A stretch of DNA of 64,000 nt from a virus. The translations under genes were made by a program, and so were the position numbers. Below, piece by piece: positions 43,729 to 52,243 of the stretch (the stretch's first letter is position 1; each line of letters begins with the position of its first letter). The stretch spans positions 1 to 64,000 of the IMG/VR virus record IMGVR_UViG_3300025459_000003, one strand, 5' to 3'. The notes beneath the pieces were generated by a model. That model did not search any database. It was given only the letters and a program-made list of their open reading frames with translations, and had not been told where the DNA came from.

Positions 43729-43806
43729 GATGAGCAGCGCGAAAATCCTTGCATTTCTTATGAGCAGTCTCCTCGCTTAAATTAGACGTAGCTTCCCGAC
43801 AGCCCT

Positions 43807-43835
43807 ATAATACACCATTTCCTACTTTCCTTGCA
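43807..43835 (-). promoter_or_regulatory. Candidate promoter for PEP-CTERM gene 1
   Basis: Minus-strand GTGTATTATAGGG (minus-10 at 43807-43812) resembles the spacer end and minus-10 of the early promoters. The minus-35 is not clear. It would start RNA about 40 bases before the gene. Confidence 0.35.
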
Positions 43836-44469
43836 TGTTTCTTTTTGTCAGCCCATAGAGCACTGCTCCTATGCCGAACAGGCCCGACCCCAGGAGCATC
43901 AAGGTAGAAGGCTCGGGCACCGGGGCAGGGGGATCGGCAAGGAACTCCTGGCTGGAGCCCAGGTCGACGGGCGTCAGGACGACGAAACCGGGAAACTCGC
44001 CTGACCAATATGGCATTTGCGGCTCTTTCGCCGCTATCAGCCACGCCGCTGCATTAGCATCCAATCCTCCCTGCAATTTGGGGTCGGTATCGGCCCAGAT
44101 CGCATAGGTTATGTCGTTGGACTGGGACGGATTTAGGTTGAGCTGTTCGACCAGCCATGCCAGCTCGCTGTAGAGGTCGAACGTCGCATGGGGGGAGCCC
44201 CACTGAAATTCCGCGTCAACGAGGCCGTCCACGGTGATTGGCGAGACGTAGGCGTCCCATCCAGGGGAAACCTCGTCCAGGAAGTCGTCGCAATAGATGT
44301 CGATCTGCGGGCCTCCGTTGATGGTGCCGTAGTAGGGATCGGTGTAGTACCCTCCCTGGTTGGCCCCGTTTGGGCCGATGAAGCCCACCCGGACCGTGTC
44401 TGCGGCGGCGGACAGGGAGAATAGGATCGTCACGACGAACAGCAGTAGGGCATAGGAATGTCTTTTCAT
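43822..44469 (-). CDS. PEP-CTERM exosortase-substrate protein 2
   Basis: 215 residues from ATG 44469 (AGGAGAGTGAC upstream). Signal peptide MKRHSYALLLFVVTILFSLS with cleavage near AAADT. The body has IDIYCDDFLDEVSPGW, LAWLVEQLNLNPSQSNDITY and NAAAWLIAAKEP, which match a widespread PEP-CTERM family in soil and biofilm bacteria. The C-terminus has PVPEPST, a hydrophobic helix (LMLLGSGLFGIGAVLYGL) and the basic TKRN tail. The protein would be secreted, anchored and processed by the host exosortase. It differs in sequence from protein 1, so the pair is not a recent duplication. Confidence 0.8.
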   Translation of the reverse strand: MKRHSYALLLFVVTILFSLSAAADTVRVGFIGPNGANQGGYYTDPYYGTINGGPQIDIYCDDFLDEVSPGWDAYVSPITVDGLVDAEFQWGSPHATFDLYSELAWLVEQLNLNPSQSNDITYAIWADTDPKLQGGLDANAAAWLIAAKEPQMPYWSGEFPGFVVLTPVDLGSSQEFLADPPAPVPEPSTLMLLGSGLFGIGAVLYGLTKRNMQGK

Positions 44470-44505
44470 GTCACTCTCCTTTGGGATTTCGGCGACAACA
44501 GTCCC

Positions 44506-44535
44506 ATAATACACGTTTTTTGGATTTTTTGATGG
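44506..44535 (-). promoter_or_regulatory. Candidate promoter for PEP-CTERM gene 2
   Basis: Minus-strand CGTGTATTATGGG (minus-10 at 44506-44511) preceded by an A-rich tract with AATCC. It shares the GTGTATTAT core with the element at 43807. No strict minus-35 is seen. Confidence 0.4.
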
Positions 44536-44573
44536 AAAAAGGGATTTTCCCGGAGGGGAGTCGCCCCCGAGCG

Positions 44574-46343
44574 TCAGCGCACGAGGAAAAGTACCTTGGT
44601 GCCCTCGGGCGTCTCCACCTTCTCCTCCACGTAGTCCGGCATTATCCTGCGCAGCTCCATGTGGTAGGACGACCCCATCGGGCATATCGCCGCCACCCTG
44701 AACCCCCTGGCCACGGCATGGTTGACCTTGGCCCCGAGCAAATTCTTCCGCCAGTTGGGATCGGGCCTTCCCTGCGGCCAGGGCGGCCCCGCGATCGGAC
44801 GGGGCAGGGTGGGCACGGGGGGGCGTCCCGGGGCGGTCCTGGGGCCGCCCTGGAGCCACGGCGCGCCAATCCTGACGCCCGTCCCGGGAACGGGGAGATA
44901 CTTCCGCTTGAACTGCTCGTAGAGGCAGTCCTTCGGGTAGGAGGCGTCCCTGTCCAGGTTGCGCCCCCCCGCCCACTTCCCGCACCAGTTGTTCCTCACG
45001 AGGTGGACGGCCCTGCTGCCCGTCGGGACCTGGACGGGCGGGCCCACGAACGCGTAGGCGGGGGGGTTGAACGAGAAGTACGAGGGCAGCGACGGGAGGG
45101 CGAAGTGCCGCACCGCCTCCGTCAGGAGGTTCGGGCCGATGTCGGACCATTCGATCCTCTTCCAGTCCTTCTCCCGGCACTTCTCGATGAGCCATGCCAT
45201 GACGCGGGAGCCGGCCGGGGCCCTCATGCAGTCCCCGTTTATCTGGTCCTTGTGCCCGCTGTCCGGGTACTGGTTCACGAAGACATGCTCGTCCTTGGCG
45301 TCGAACGGCCTCACGCACACCGTGTCGGTGTCGACCCACCAGCCCCCCTTCTGGAGGAGCAGGTGGTAGCGGAACCAATCCGAGAAGTTCGTCAGGTTCT
45401 GGAACTTCTCGATGTCGGCCTCCGGCACCACCTCGTTCGCGTCCATGACCGCCGTGCCCTCGGGCACGTCCCTGCACGGCCCGTACGTGTAGAGGTGGAA
45501 CTCGTCCCCGTGGTGGAGGTAGGAGGCTATCGACAGCCTCTCCATCGTGGTGAGGCGGGCCCCGACCCACAGCGACTGCATGACGTTGCGCCCCTCCCTG
45601 TCGAGGTAGCGCTGCCTGAGCTGCTCGTAGGGGCTCCCCGGGGGGAAGACGCCGTCCTTGTCCATCCCCGTCCTCCCCCACATCTCGTTCCAGAGGTGGA
45701 CGGCGTAGGACTCGTCGGTGAGGTCGAACGTCGCCCCCGCCATGACCAGCTTCCTCACCTCCCATGCCATGACGGGGCAGAACGCCTGCGGCGGCAGGAC
45801 GTGCTGCCGGAGGCCGAGGGCGTCCACGGCGCTCTCGACGAGGGCGGGGCCGCTGGCGGCCCAGGGGATCTTCGCCACGTCCATCTCCCGGCACTTCTTC
45901 CAGCAATAGCCCATCGCCGAGCTTCCCGCTGGGACCTTGATGATCCCGTTGTTGACCTGCGTCCCCACGAACTTCATCGTCCCCTTGACGCTCGTGGCCT
46001 TGACCTCGCTGGAGAACACGTAGTCCTGCGCCATGTCGAACGGGCGGAGGCAGACGGTGTCGGTGTCGACCCACCACCCGCCCCTGTCCAGGAGCAGCTT
46101 GTAGCGGAAGAAGTCCGAGAATATGGCGGGCTTGGAGAAGTCCTTGTGGTGGAGGGAGGAGAGGGGGAGGACCTCCGCGGCGTCCTTCATGACGACCCCG
46201 GGCGGCACCCCCTCCACCCTGTCGTAGGCGTAGAGGTGGAACTCGTGCCCGTGGCGGAGGAAGGAGTTCAGGGCCGTCCGCTCCATCGTGGAGAGCCTGG
46301 GCCCGAGCCAGAAGCCCTGGATTACGCGGTTGTCCTCTCTCAT
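44574..46343 (-). CDS. Tandem-duplicated DXD glycosyltransferase, 589 aa
   Basis: Two successive glycosyltransferase units in one chain. Each contains a TMERxxxxSxLxHGxEFHLY start and GGWWVDTDTVCxRPFD, with the DXD metal/sugar-nucleotide motif at about residues 93-95 and 334-336. This is the GT32-like (Gly_transf_sug, DXD) pattern. The copies are clearly related in DNA as well as protein, so an internal duplication produced a bifunctional or processive enzyme. A proline-rich linker and a small C-terminal domain follow. The start ATG overlaps the upstream stop (ATGA). It would transfer two sugars in the same glycan pathway as the neighbours. Confidence 0.7.
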   Translation of the reverse strand: MREDNRVIQGFWLGPRLSTMERTALNSFLRHGHEFHLYAYDRVEGVPPGVVMKDAAEVLPLSSLHHKDFSKPAIFSDFFRYKLLLDRGGWWVDTDTVCLRPFDMAQDYVFSSEVKATSVKGTMKFVGTQVNNGIIKVPAGSSAMGYCWKKCREMDVAKIPWAASGPALVESAVDALGLRQHVLPPQAFCPVMAWEVRKLVMAGATFDLTDESYAVHLWNEMWGRTGMDKDGVFPPGSPYEQLRQRYLDREGRNVMQSLWVGARLTTMERLSIASYLHHGDEFHLYTYGPCRDVPEGTAVMDANEVVPEADIEKFQNLTNFSDWFRYHLLLQKGGWWVDTDTVCVRPFDAKDEHVFVNQYPDSGHKDQINGDCMRAPAGSRVMAWLIEKCREKDWKRIEWSDIGPNLLTEAVRHFALPSLPSYFSFNPPAYAFVGPPVQVPTGSRAVHLVRNNWCGKWAGGRNLDRDASYPKDCLYEQFKRKYLPVPGTGVRIGAPWLQGGPRTAPGRPPVPTLPRPIAGPPWPQGRPDPNWRKNLLGAKVNHAVARGFRVAAICPMGSSYHMELRRIMPDYVEEKVETPEGTKVLFLVR

Positions 46344-46906
46344 TTTCGATCCCTGTAAATCCTCACTATGTCGTCCTTCGCCTCGAATTCCCAGCCGGGG
46401 GCCATGCCCAGGACGTAGCTCCTCAGGTCCGGCAACGAGGGGTACGGGGTGGGCGCACCCTTGAACTCCCTGGCATCGTCGATCAGGATGGCGCAGTCCG
46501 GGCAAAAGGAGAATATGGTCCTCAGTTCCTCCAGTATGGGGGTGTCGACCTTTCCCCGAGCGGTTATGCCCATGGACCAGTGGGCATCCAACCAGAACAG
46601 GAGCCTTTTGCCCAGGGAAGGAAGCACCTCGCCCAGGACCTCCCCGCTATCCCCCCAAAAAAGGTGAACCTTCGGGTTTCCCTTGAAAGTCTCCTGCGCC
46701 TTCCGGTAGAGGTCGGCCCCCAGCTCCACCGAGTAGATGTCGGAAAAGTGCGGCAGCATGGCGGAGACGGTGATTCCCAGGTACGTCCCGGTCTCGAAAA
46801 GGGCGTCGAGCCCGAACCTTCTGGCATGCTCCACGATGGCGGCGTGCTTTACGGGGTAGCCCCAGTCTGCGGGGGTGTCCCGGAACCCGATCATGGCCTC
46901 GTCCAT
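46340..46906 (-). CDS. SAM-dependent methyltransferase-like protein, 188 aa
   Basis: ATG 46906 with GGCTGGAGGACAG upstream. The core is a Rossmann methyltransferase pattern: LFETGTYLGITVSAMLPHF (motif I), YSVELGADLYRKAQE (motif II), LLFWLDAHWSM and ILIDDAREFKG. It resembles small sugar or FkbM-type methyltransferases, though the motif I Gly pattern is atypical. It overlaps its neighbours by a few bases, so it is co-translated with the glycosyltransferase genes. Probably caps or decorates a glycan. Confidence 0.6.
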   Translation of the reverse strand: MDEAMIGFRDTPADWGYPVKHAAIVEHARRFGLDALFETGTYLGITVSAMLPHFSDIYSVELGADLYRKAQETFKGNPKVHLFWGDSGEVLGEVLPSLGKRLLFWLDAHWSMGITARGKVDTPILEELRTIFSFCPDCAILIDDAREFKGAPTPYPSLPDLRSYVLGMAPGWEFEAKDDIVRIYRDRK

Positions 46907-47622
46907 CTGTCCTCCAGCCCATAGTCCACCCTCAGGATGGTCTCGGGCGCGTCCGACCCGAAGGTCAGGAAGTTGTTCAGGGTGTAGACCATCCCCAGCC
47001 TGTGCGCTATTACCGACGCCGCGGACAAGTCGTGCCTGTGCCCCAGCACTCGCGGGTCGGAGGATGCTGCCCCGCCTGCATTGTCCCACGGGCCGTAGAA
47101 GGAGCCGTTGTTGGCCGCCTCCATCCACTGCGACAAAAAGCTGCGGGCGACCTCCTTCTCAAGGTCCAGGCCCAGGGAGTGGGTGGCCAGTTTCGGTATC
47201 CCGAACGATTCCTCGCGGGTTACGTTGAGCAGGGGGAGGGCGGCATCGCTAATCCATTCCCCGGCGACCCACAGAGGCCTGCCGTTGAGCCACGGGGCGC
47301 TGGCGAGCCAGTATCCGGTCCCCTCCATCAGCTCCCATATCGGCAGGAGCGGACGGACCGCCACGACCGACGCGTCCGCCCAGAGGACTGACGTGAAGCC
47401 CGCGTCCGCCGCCGCTTGCATGGCATAGACCTTTGATGCATAGGGGGCGTCTTCCGGTGTCGGGCAGCCCATGGGGACGCCCCCCTTGTAGACCAGCAGC
47501 GCCACGTCGCCCCCGTTCCTGAGGAAGCCGGACGTCCACCGTCTTAGCCTGTCCGAGAGATGCCCGGGACGATGCCTGTCGGCCACCGGGGCGGTCGTCA
47601 CGATTGCCCTTCTTACCTCCAT
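46891..47622 (-). CDS. Glycosyltransferase-like protein, 243 aa
   Basis: The N-terminal half has a Rossmann-like strand (RRAIVTTAPVADR), a helix, and FTSVLWADASVVAVRPLLP where the D-A-S after a hydrophobic strand matches a GT-A metal-binding site. The C-terminal half has GYWLASAPWLNGRPLW and a conserved GPWDN. It resembles GT-A proteins of phage and capsule clusters without a firm family. ATG 47622 has GGGGAGAATGGAACA upstream. A sugar-transfer role is inferred. Confidence 0.55.
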   Translation of the reverse strand: MEVRRAIVTTAPVADRHRPGHLSDRLRRWTSGFLRNGGDVALLVYKGGVPMGCPTPEDAPYASKVYAMQAAADAGFTSVLWADASVVAVRPLLPIWELMEGTGYWLASAPWLNGRPLWVAGEWISDAALPLLNVTREESFGIPKLATHSLGLDLEKEVARSFLSQWMEAANNGSFYGPWDNAGGAASSDPRVLGHRHDLSAASVIAHRLGMVYTLNNFLTFGSDAPETILRVDYGLEDRWTRP

Positions 47623-47655
47623 TGTTCCATTCTCCCCGAACGTTTCGGCGTATCC

Positions 47656-48867
47656 CTAAAGGCCCACGTTTTCGTCGTTCAATGCGGACTCCCTCCGATG
47701 GATGCCCTGAAGCTTCTCCACCAGGCCCCAATGGTCGTCCAGGCTGGCAAGCAGGCGTATCATGGCCTCCTTGAGGGCCCCCTCCGTCCTTTTCAGGTCC
47801 GGCGAGAAGTCGTGCTTGGGCATGATGTCCAGCATGGCATTGAAGGCCCTATGGCTATTCAGGATGTGGGGCGAACCCCAAAGCTCTGCGGTGGGTTCGT
47901 AGATGGGGTTGCCCGCCCTGTCCGTGTCCAGCACCCTTGGATGGGAGGCGCTGTTTATCCCCTCCATGTAGCCGGGGTGCCGGGAGGACGACGTTTCCTC
48001 CACCCCTACAAAGAACCGGACGTTGCCGGCCAGGGGCTGCAACGCTCCCGACTCGGGGTACCTTGCCACGATGCGTATCGGGGCATCGGGGTGCCTGGTT
48101 TTTTCTGCCAGGTATGCCAGGCTTCTCCCGAACCCGCCGAGGTCGGCCATCACCGGGCGGTCCCCCATGATGGCTTCCGTGTAGGCTATGTGGCCGGGGG
48201 AGGCCCTCTGCCTGGCTATCCGGCTGGTAAGGTAGTAATGCACCCGGTAACCTCCCCCCGCCAGCCTTCCGAACCTTTCCATGAGGCTGCTCCACAGGCA
48301 GCAGTCCCGGCTGGACATCAAAAGGTCCGTGGCATTCCCGGCATCCCTGTGCAGGAGCACGCTCGCCGCGAACAGGAACGGGAAGTTGAGCTGGGACTGG
48401 AGCAGCTCGTGCCCGCGGTATTCGGGGCTGTACATGGTCAGCCTGCCCTCCCGGCAGCACCTCGCCAGCCCTTCGAGACCCACATGCTCCCCCAGCCATG
48501 CCTCCATCGGGGTCATCCCGGCCTGGGTGGCCCTGATCGCTCTTATTCCCGCCCCTTCCGCCGACTGTACGTCGGACAGGAGGTTGTCCCCCGTGTGCTG
48601 CCTTACCGGAGGCAGCGTCTTCCATATGGAGCCGTCCCGCTTCCCCCCCTCCGTCACGAAGAGGCGGTTGGGAAGCCCCGCCACCTCCCTGAGCAGCCTT
48701 TCCGCCTTTGCCGGGTCGTAGTAGTCGCTGACCACGATGTCTTCGGGGCGCACCATCGCTATGTTCTCGGCAATGGGAAAGTGCCCTTCCTGGTTCCCGG
48801 CGGCCACTTTGGGGTTCCTGCCCGCCACGAGCGTGTCGAACAAGTCCCAGGACGAGACGTTGCACAT
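47656..48867 (-). CDS. HAD-like protein of a surface polysaccharide type, 403 aa
   Basis: The start MCNVSSWDLFDTLVAGR places D-x-F-D-T near residue 8-12, the nucleophile motif of HAD-superfamily hydrolases, and HTGDNLLSDVQSAEGAG supplies the distal acidic motif (about 91-107). The C-terminal 250 residues are helical and resemble large proteins found with HAD domains in capsule or O-antigen loci. It could be a phosphatase for a sugar phosphate or a scaffold. It lies between glycosyltransferases and methyltransferases in one operon. Confidence 0.55.
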   Translation of the reverse strand: MCNVSSWDLFDTLVAGRNPKVAAGNQEGHFPIAENIAMVRPEDIVVSDYYDPAKAERLLREVAGLPNRLFVTEGGKRDGSIWKTLPPVRQHTGDNLLSDVQSAEGAGIRAIRATQAGMTPMEAWLGEHVGLEGLARCCREGRLTMYSPEYRGHELLQSQLNFPFLFAASVLLHRDAGNATDLLMSSRDCCLWSSLMERFGRLAGGGYRVHYYLTSRIARQRASPGHIAYTEAIMGDRPVMADLGGFGRSLAYLAEKTRHPDAPIRIVARYPESGALQPLAGNVRFFVGVEETSSSRHPGYMEGINSASHPRVLDTDRAGNPIYEPTAELWGSPHILNSHRAFNAMLDIMPKHDFSPDLKRTEGALKEAMIRLLASLDDHWGLVEKLQGIHRRESALNDENVGL

Positions 48868-48877
48868 GATCCATTCC

Positions 48878-49432
48878 TTAAAGGCTTCTCTTTATGACCC
48901 CCAGGCCGAACTTCCCCGGAAGTATCTCCGCCTGCCAGCCCGTCCTGGCCACAAACTCGTCGTATGCCCTTCTGGGGTCCCCCCATTCCCACCCGTAGCC
49001 CCTGGTCGTTTCGGGGGATACCTCGGGGGCAACGTCATGCATGAGGACAAGGCCCCCCGGCCTGACCCGATCCGAATAGCACAGGTCGCTGCTCACGAAG
49101 GGGTAGCTATGGTTGCCGTCTATGAACAGGATATCCAGCAGGGGCGGGAGCTTCGCCGATACCGCCTCCCTCTCCCTGCTGTCGGAGAGTATGAAGGTCC
49201 AGTCGGGATGCCCTTCGAACATCGACAATGCCCCGCATTTCGGGTTTATGTCCACGCTGTACAGATGGCCGCCGTTCCGCTCTACCCCGAGGAGGAAGGC
49301 GGATGTGGAAACCCCATTCTGGACGCCTATCTCCAATATGTCGCCACGGGCATGTTCGAGGAGCCAAGGAGAGTAGTCCCACATGTCCGTCCAGTGATTA
49401 AGATTGGCGTCATACCTTTCTTTTGGTGTCAT
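48878..49432 (-). CDS. Class I SAM-dependent methyltransferase, 184 aa
   Basis: The ATG at 49432 is preferred; a GTG at 49474 would add 14 residues. Motif I is DILEIGVQNGVSTSAFL, followed by LYSVDINPKCGAL, then DWTFILSDSRE and LDILFIDGNHSYPFV (DGNHS is typical of sugar O-methyltransferases of the cephalosporin/TylF-like group), and VRPGGLVLMHDVA. It likely methylates a hydroxyl on the glycan made by the cluster. Confidence 0.65.
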   Translation of the reverse strand: MTPKERYDANLNHWTDMWDYSPWLLEHARGDILEIGVQNGVSTSAFLLGVERNGGHLYSVDINPKCGALSMFEGHPDWTFILSDSREREAVSAKLPPLLDILFIDGNHSYPFVSSDLCYSDRVRPGGLVLMHDVAPEVSPETTRGYGWEWGDPRRAYDEFVARTGWQAEILPGKFGLGVIKRSL

Positions 49433-49460
49433 TACAGCAGTGTCCCTCCCGTAATCCTCT

Positions 49461-50015
49461 CTATCTCCTCCCACGGAGCCCTTCCTCCTGAATCACCAGA
49501 AGGCAACTGTCGTCGTTCCCGGCAGGGTGCCTGGACAGGGGAAACTTGACCAGGAAGGACTCATAAGGAATGGCTGCCTTTAGCCTTTCCATGTTTTTGG
49601 GGCGGACGTCTTCCACCACATACAGCCCGTTGGGGGAAAGGAACGGGATGAGGGCGAGGGCGACGAGGGTCTGGTGCTCCAGCTCGTGCTCACCATCATC
49701 AATGATTACGTCTAGGTTTGTACCCATTGCTCTGGCCGCTGCCTCCAAGCTCTTACAATCCAACTGGTCGCCCCGAAAGCACCTTATCCTCCCTTCATCA
49801 AAGAGGCAGGACGGTTCTATGTCCACGCCGAATACCTCGGCATCGGGAAGGTACTCCGCCCACATCCTTAGGCTGGCTCCCTTGTACACGCCTATCTCCA
49901 GAAGCCGCCCGACGTGCCTTGGGGAGAGCAGCGCGGCGTAAAAGGGGGTATAGTTGTGCCCATCCGGCCCTTTGTCGGTGCCGTACTTCCCAGCAAGCTC
50001 ACATAGCTTTGTCAT
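49461..50015 (-). CDS. Class I SAM-dependent sugar O-methyltransferase, 184 aa
   Basis: It starts ELAGKYGTDKGPDGHNYTPF, a signature of MycE/ElmM-type sugar O-methyltransferases, with motif I RLLEIGVYKGASLRMWAEYL, then FGVDIEPSCLF, DVIIDDGEHELEHQ and LYVVEDVRP. These enzymes methylate sugar hydroxyls and usually bind a metal via the IIDD and VED acids. Overlaps the upstream epimerase gene by 17 bases. It shares overall plan with the gene at 51641 and may be a paralogue. Confidence 0.7.
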   Translation of the reverse strand: MTKLCELAGKYGTDKGPDGHNYTPFYAALLSPRHVGRLLEIGVYKGASLRMWAEYLPDAEVFGVDIEPSCLFDEGRIRCFRGDQLDCKSLEAAARAMGTNLDVIIDDGEHELEHQTLVALALIPFLSPNGLYVVEDVRPKNMERLKAAIPYESFLVKFPLSRHPAGNDDSCLLVIQEEGLRGRR

Positions 50016-50952
50016 GGTCTTTTTCCTTTGCCCTGGGGTGCGCCAGCGCGTCCCTCAGTGCCTGTTCGAGGCTTTCCCTCGGCTGCCATCCATAGCGGTG
50101 CCGCATTCTGGAGTTGTCCGCCGCAAGCATGGGACGGTCTACCGCCCTTTGGTGCTGGGGGGAGGATACGCACTCGATGCTTTCCCCGAGGATGGCGGAA
50201 AGCACCTTGACCACCTCGACGGGGCTCCACGCCCTCCCCGTCCCCAGGTTGCAGGTATCGACGGAGTCGCCTATTCCCGAGACCATCCGGACGATTCCCC
50301 TCGCCACGTCCCCGGCGTGTACGTAGTCCCTCTTCGACTCCAGGTTCCCGACCTCGATCCGCCTTGAGACCTTCAGCCTTTCCAGGATTTCGGGGATGAG
50401 GTGCGGGTTCGTCTCGTATGCCCCCACCACGTTGAAGATGCGCCCGACCGCAAACCTGCATCCGCTCCGGGAGGCCGCCTCCTGCACCTGCTGCTCGTTC
50501 CTTATCTTGCAGAGGCCGTAGGTGTCCATCGCCCCCAGGCTGTCGGTCTCTACATGCGGCGTCAGGGAGCTTTTGTATACCGCCGCCGTGGAGGCAAGGA
50601 AGAACCGCTCCGCCCCATTGGCTACGGCGGCATCGAGGACGGCCTGGGTCCCGTCCACGTTGGTCCTCCACGCCTCCTCGGGGTGCTCGTTGCAATAGGG
50701 GATGTAGTGGAGCGCCGCAAGGTGTACCACGATGGACGGCTTGACCGTCCCCATGACCCTCTCGAACTCCGGCGAGAGGATGTCCAGTTTCAGGAACTCG
50801 ACCCCCTCCGGGGGCTTCCCCGCCCGCCATCGGCATAGCTTGTCCGCTACCACGATCCTCGAAAACCCCCCTTTGACCAGCTCCAGCAGGAGGTTCGTCC
50901 CGATGAACCCGCATCCCCCGGTAATCAGGAACCCGCTGTCCGTCGGTATCAT
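49999..50952 (-). CDS. NAD-dependent sugar-nucleotide epimerase/dehydratase
   Basis: 317 residues from ATG 50952 (50955 is an adjacent alternative), with the start overlapping the upstream stop. Extended SDR fold: NAD-binding GGCGFIGTNLLLEL, VVADKLCRW, catalytic YGLCK (Y-x-x-x-K), SSTAAVYK-type Ser region (LASTAAVYK) and RIFNVVGAYE. It acts on a nucleotide sugar such as UDP- or GDP-hexose; the exact product cannot be read from sequence. It supplies a donor for the surrounding glycosyltransferases. Confidence 0.75.
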   Translation of the reverse strand: MIPTDSGFLITGGCGFIGTNLLLELVKGGFSRIVVADKLCRWRAGKPPEGVEFLKLDILSPEFERVMGTVKPSIVVHLAALHYIPYCNEHPEEAWRTNVDGTQAVLDAAVANGAERFFLASTAAVYKSSLTPHVETDSLGAMDTYGLCKIRNEQQVQEAASRSGCRFAVGRIFNVVGAYETNPHLIPEILERLKVSRRIEVGNLESKRDYVHAGDVARGIVRMVSGIGDSVDTCNLGTGRAWSPVEVVKVLSAILGESIECVSSPQHQRAVDRPMLAADNSRMRHRYGWQPRESLEQALRDALAHPRAKEKDHDKAM

Positions 50953-51659
50953 CATATCCCCCTGTACACCCAGCTCGGGTCGAAAAGCTCCTGCCAGTTG
51001 CTTACGTCGATGCCCAGCTTGTCGCCAAGCTCCCGCAGTACGAATATGGCGTTCCCGCCCCCTCCCCAGCACGGGGCCACCTCCGGCGGCCTTGGGCTTG
51101 CGGTGTGCAGGGCCAGCTCGTAGCCCTTGCGTTTTGCCAGCTCCACCATGGACGAGATGGAGGCCCCCCTGCGGTCGTCGCCCTTCTCGCCCGTTGGACC
51201 TTTCTCCGGGATCATCCGTTCTCCGGGGGGGACGGCCGAAAAGACCTCTATCACCATGACCCGGGGACGGTAGGATTCCAGGGACTCCCAGAGGAAGAAG
51301 TCGTCTCCGTCCACGTCGAGGGACAGCAGGTCGAAGTCTTTCGGCAGTCCGGTCGACCTTAGGATTTCCTCGAAGTTGCCGGGCGTCACGAGGGCGTTGA
51401 TTAGGGTCGCCTTGAATGCCGACATGTTCTTCTCAAGCTGGTCGAATTCCCGCTTCTGGCATTCGATGAGGACTCCGGACCACCCGCGCTGGGCTACCAG
51501 GGCATGGGTATTGGACCATGTCACCCCATCCAGCGCCCCGAGTTCGCAGCACCATTTGTTGGAGACGCCGACCCTTTCGAAAATGGCCTCCAGGACGCCG
51601 TCTTCCCCGCTTTGGCTGGTGACGTTCCTCCTTAGCGAATTCAGCCAGATGCTTGACAT
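50952..51659 (-). CDS. FkbM-family-like methyltransferase, 235 aa
   Basis: Start with GGAGGCGGACCCCC. Typical FkbM/DUF opening SQSGEDGVLEAIFERVG, then WCCELGALDGVTWSNT (motif I), WSGVLIECQKREFDQLEKN, FDLLSLDVDGDDFFLWESL and RVMVIEVFSAVPPGE. The family methylates sugars or other secondary metabolites, often in capsule or LPS loci. Ends by overlapping the epimerase start. It probably acts in the same pathway. Confidence 0.7.
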   Translation of the reverse strand: MSSIWLNSLRRNVTSQSGEDGVLEAIFERVGVSNKWCCELGALDGVTWSNTHALVAQRGWSGVLIECQKREFDQLEKNMSAFKATLINALVTPGNFEEILRSTGLPKDFDLLSLDVDGDDFFLWESLESYRPRVMVIEVFSAVPPGERMIPEKGPTGEKGDDRRGASISSMVELAKRKGYELALHTASPRPPEVAPCWGGGGNAIFVLRELGDKLGIDVSNWQELFDPSWVYRGI

Positions 51660-52243
51660 GGGGGTCCGCCTCCTATGGTCTCTCCCCTTATCACTATCAG
51701 CTGGTCGCTGATGTATTTTTCCAGGTTGAAGCTCACCAGCTCGTGCCTGTAGGGAAGGTTGGGAACCACCTTGTCCGGTGCCCATACGTCTTCGATGATG
51801 TAGAGCCCGTCGGGCTTGAGCAGCAGGGGGATGAGGACGACGGCCGACAGCACCTGGTGCTCGGGGAGGTGGGAGCCGTCGTCTATCACGATGTCGAACC
51901 CCCCGCCCAGCTTGGCCGCCGCCGACCGCAGGGATTCCTCGCTTCCCTGATCGCACTGGAACGACCTGATCCTCCCCTCGTTGATGAGGATGTCCTCGCG
52001 GATGTCCAGGGCGTATATCTCCGCCTCGGGGAAGTACTCCTGCCACATGAACAGGCTCGCCCCGGACCTGTAGTTCTCCCCCACCGTGTAGCACATGGTT
52101 TCGGGGTACCCGATGCCTATTTCCAGCAGCTTCTTGACGTTCCTCCCCTTGAACATCTCGTAGTAGTAGGGCGTGTAGCCGTGGCAAATCGAGGGAACCT
52201 TGTCGGTCCCCCACTTGGCGGCAATCTCGCAAAGCGGCGTCAT
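51641..52243 (-). CDS. Class I SAM methyltransferase, paralogue of the gene at 49461
   Basis: 200 residues from ATG 52243. The sequence repeats the plan EIAAKWGTDKVPSICHGYTP, LLEIGIGYPETMCYTVGEN, SLFMWQEYFPEAEIYALDI and FDIVIDDGSHLPEHQ, VWAPDKVV, all as in the MycE-type enzyme downstream. Motif I is less canonical (GIGYPE rather than GVYKGAS). It overlaps the next gene by 19 bases. It probably methylates a different sugar position. Confidence 0.65.
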   Translation of the reverse strand: MTPLCEIAAKWGTDKVPSICHGYTPYYYEMFKGRNVKKLLEIGIGYPETMCYTVGENYRSGASLFMWQEYFPEAEIYALDIREDILINEGRIRSFQCDQGSEESLRSAAAKLGGGFDIVIDDGSHLPEHQVLSAVVLIPLLLKPDGLYIIEDVWAPDKVVPNLPYRHELVSFNLEKYISDQLIVIRGETIGGGPPCQASG

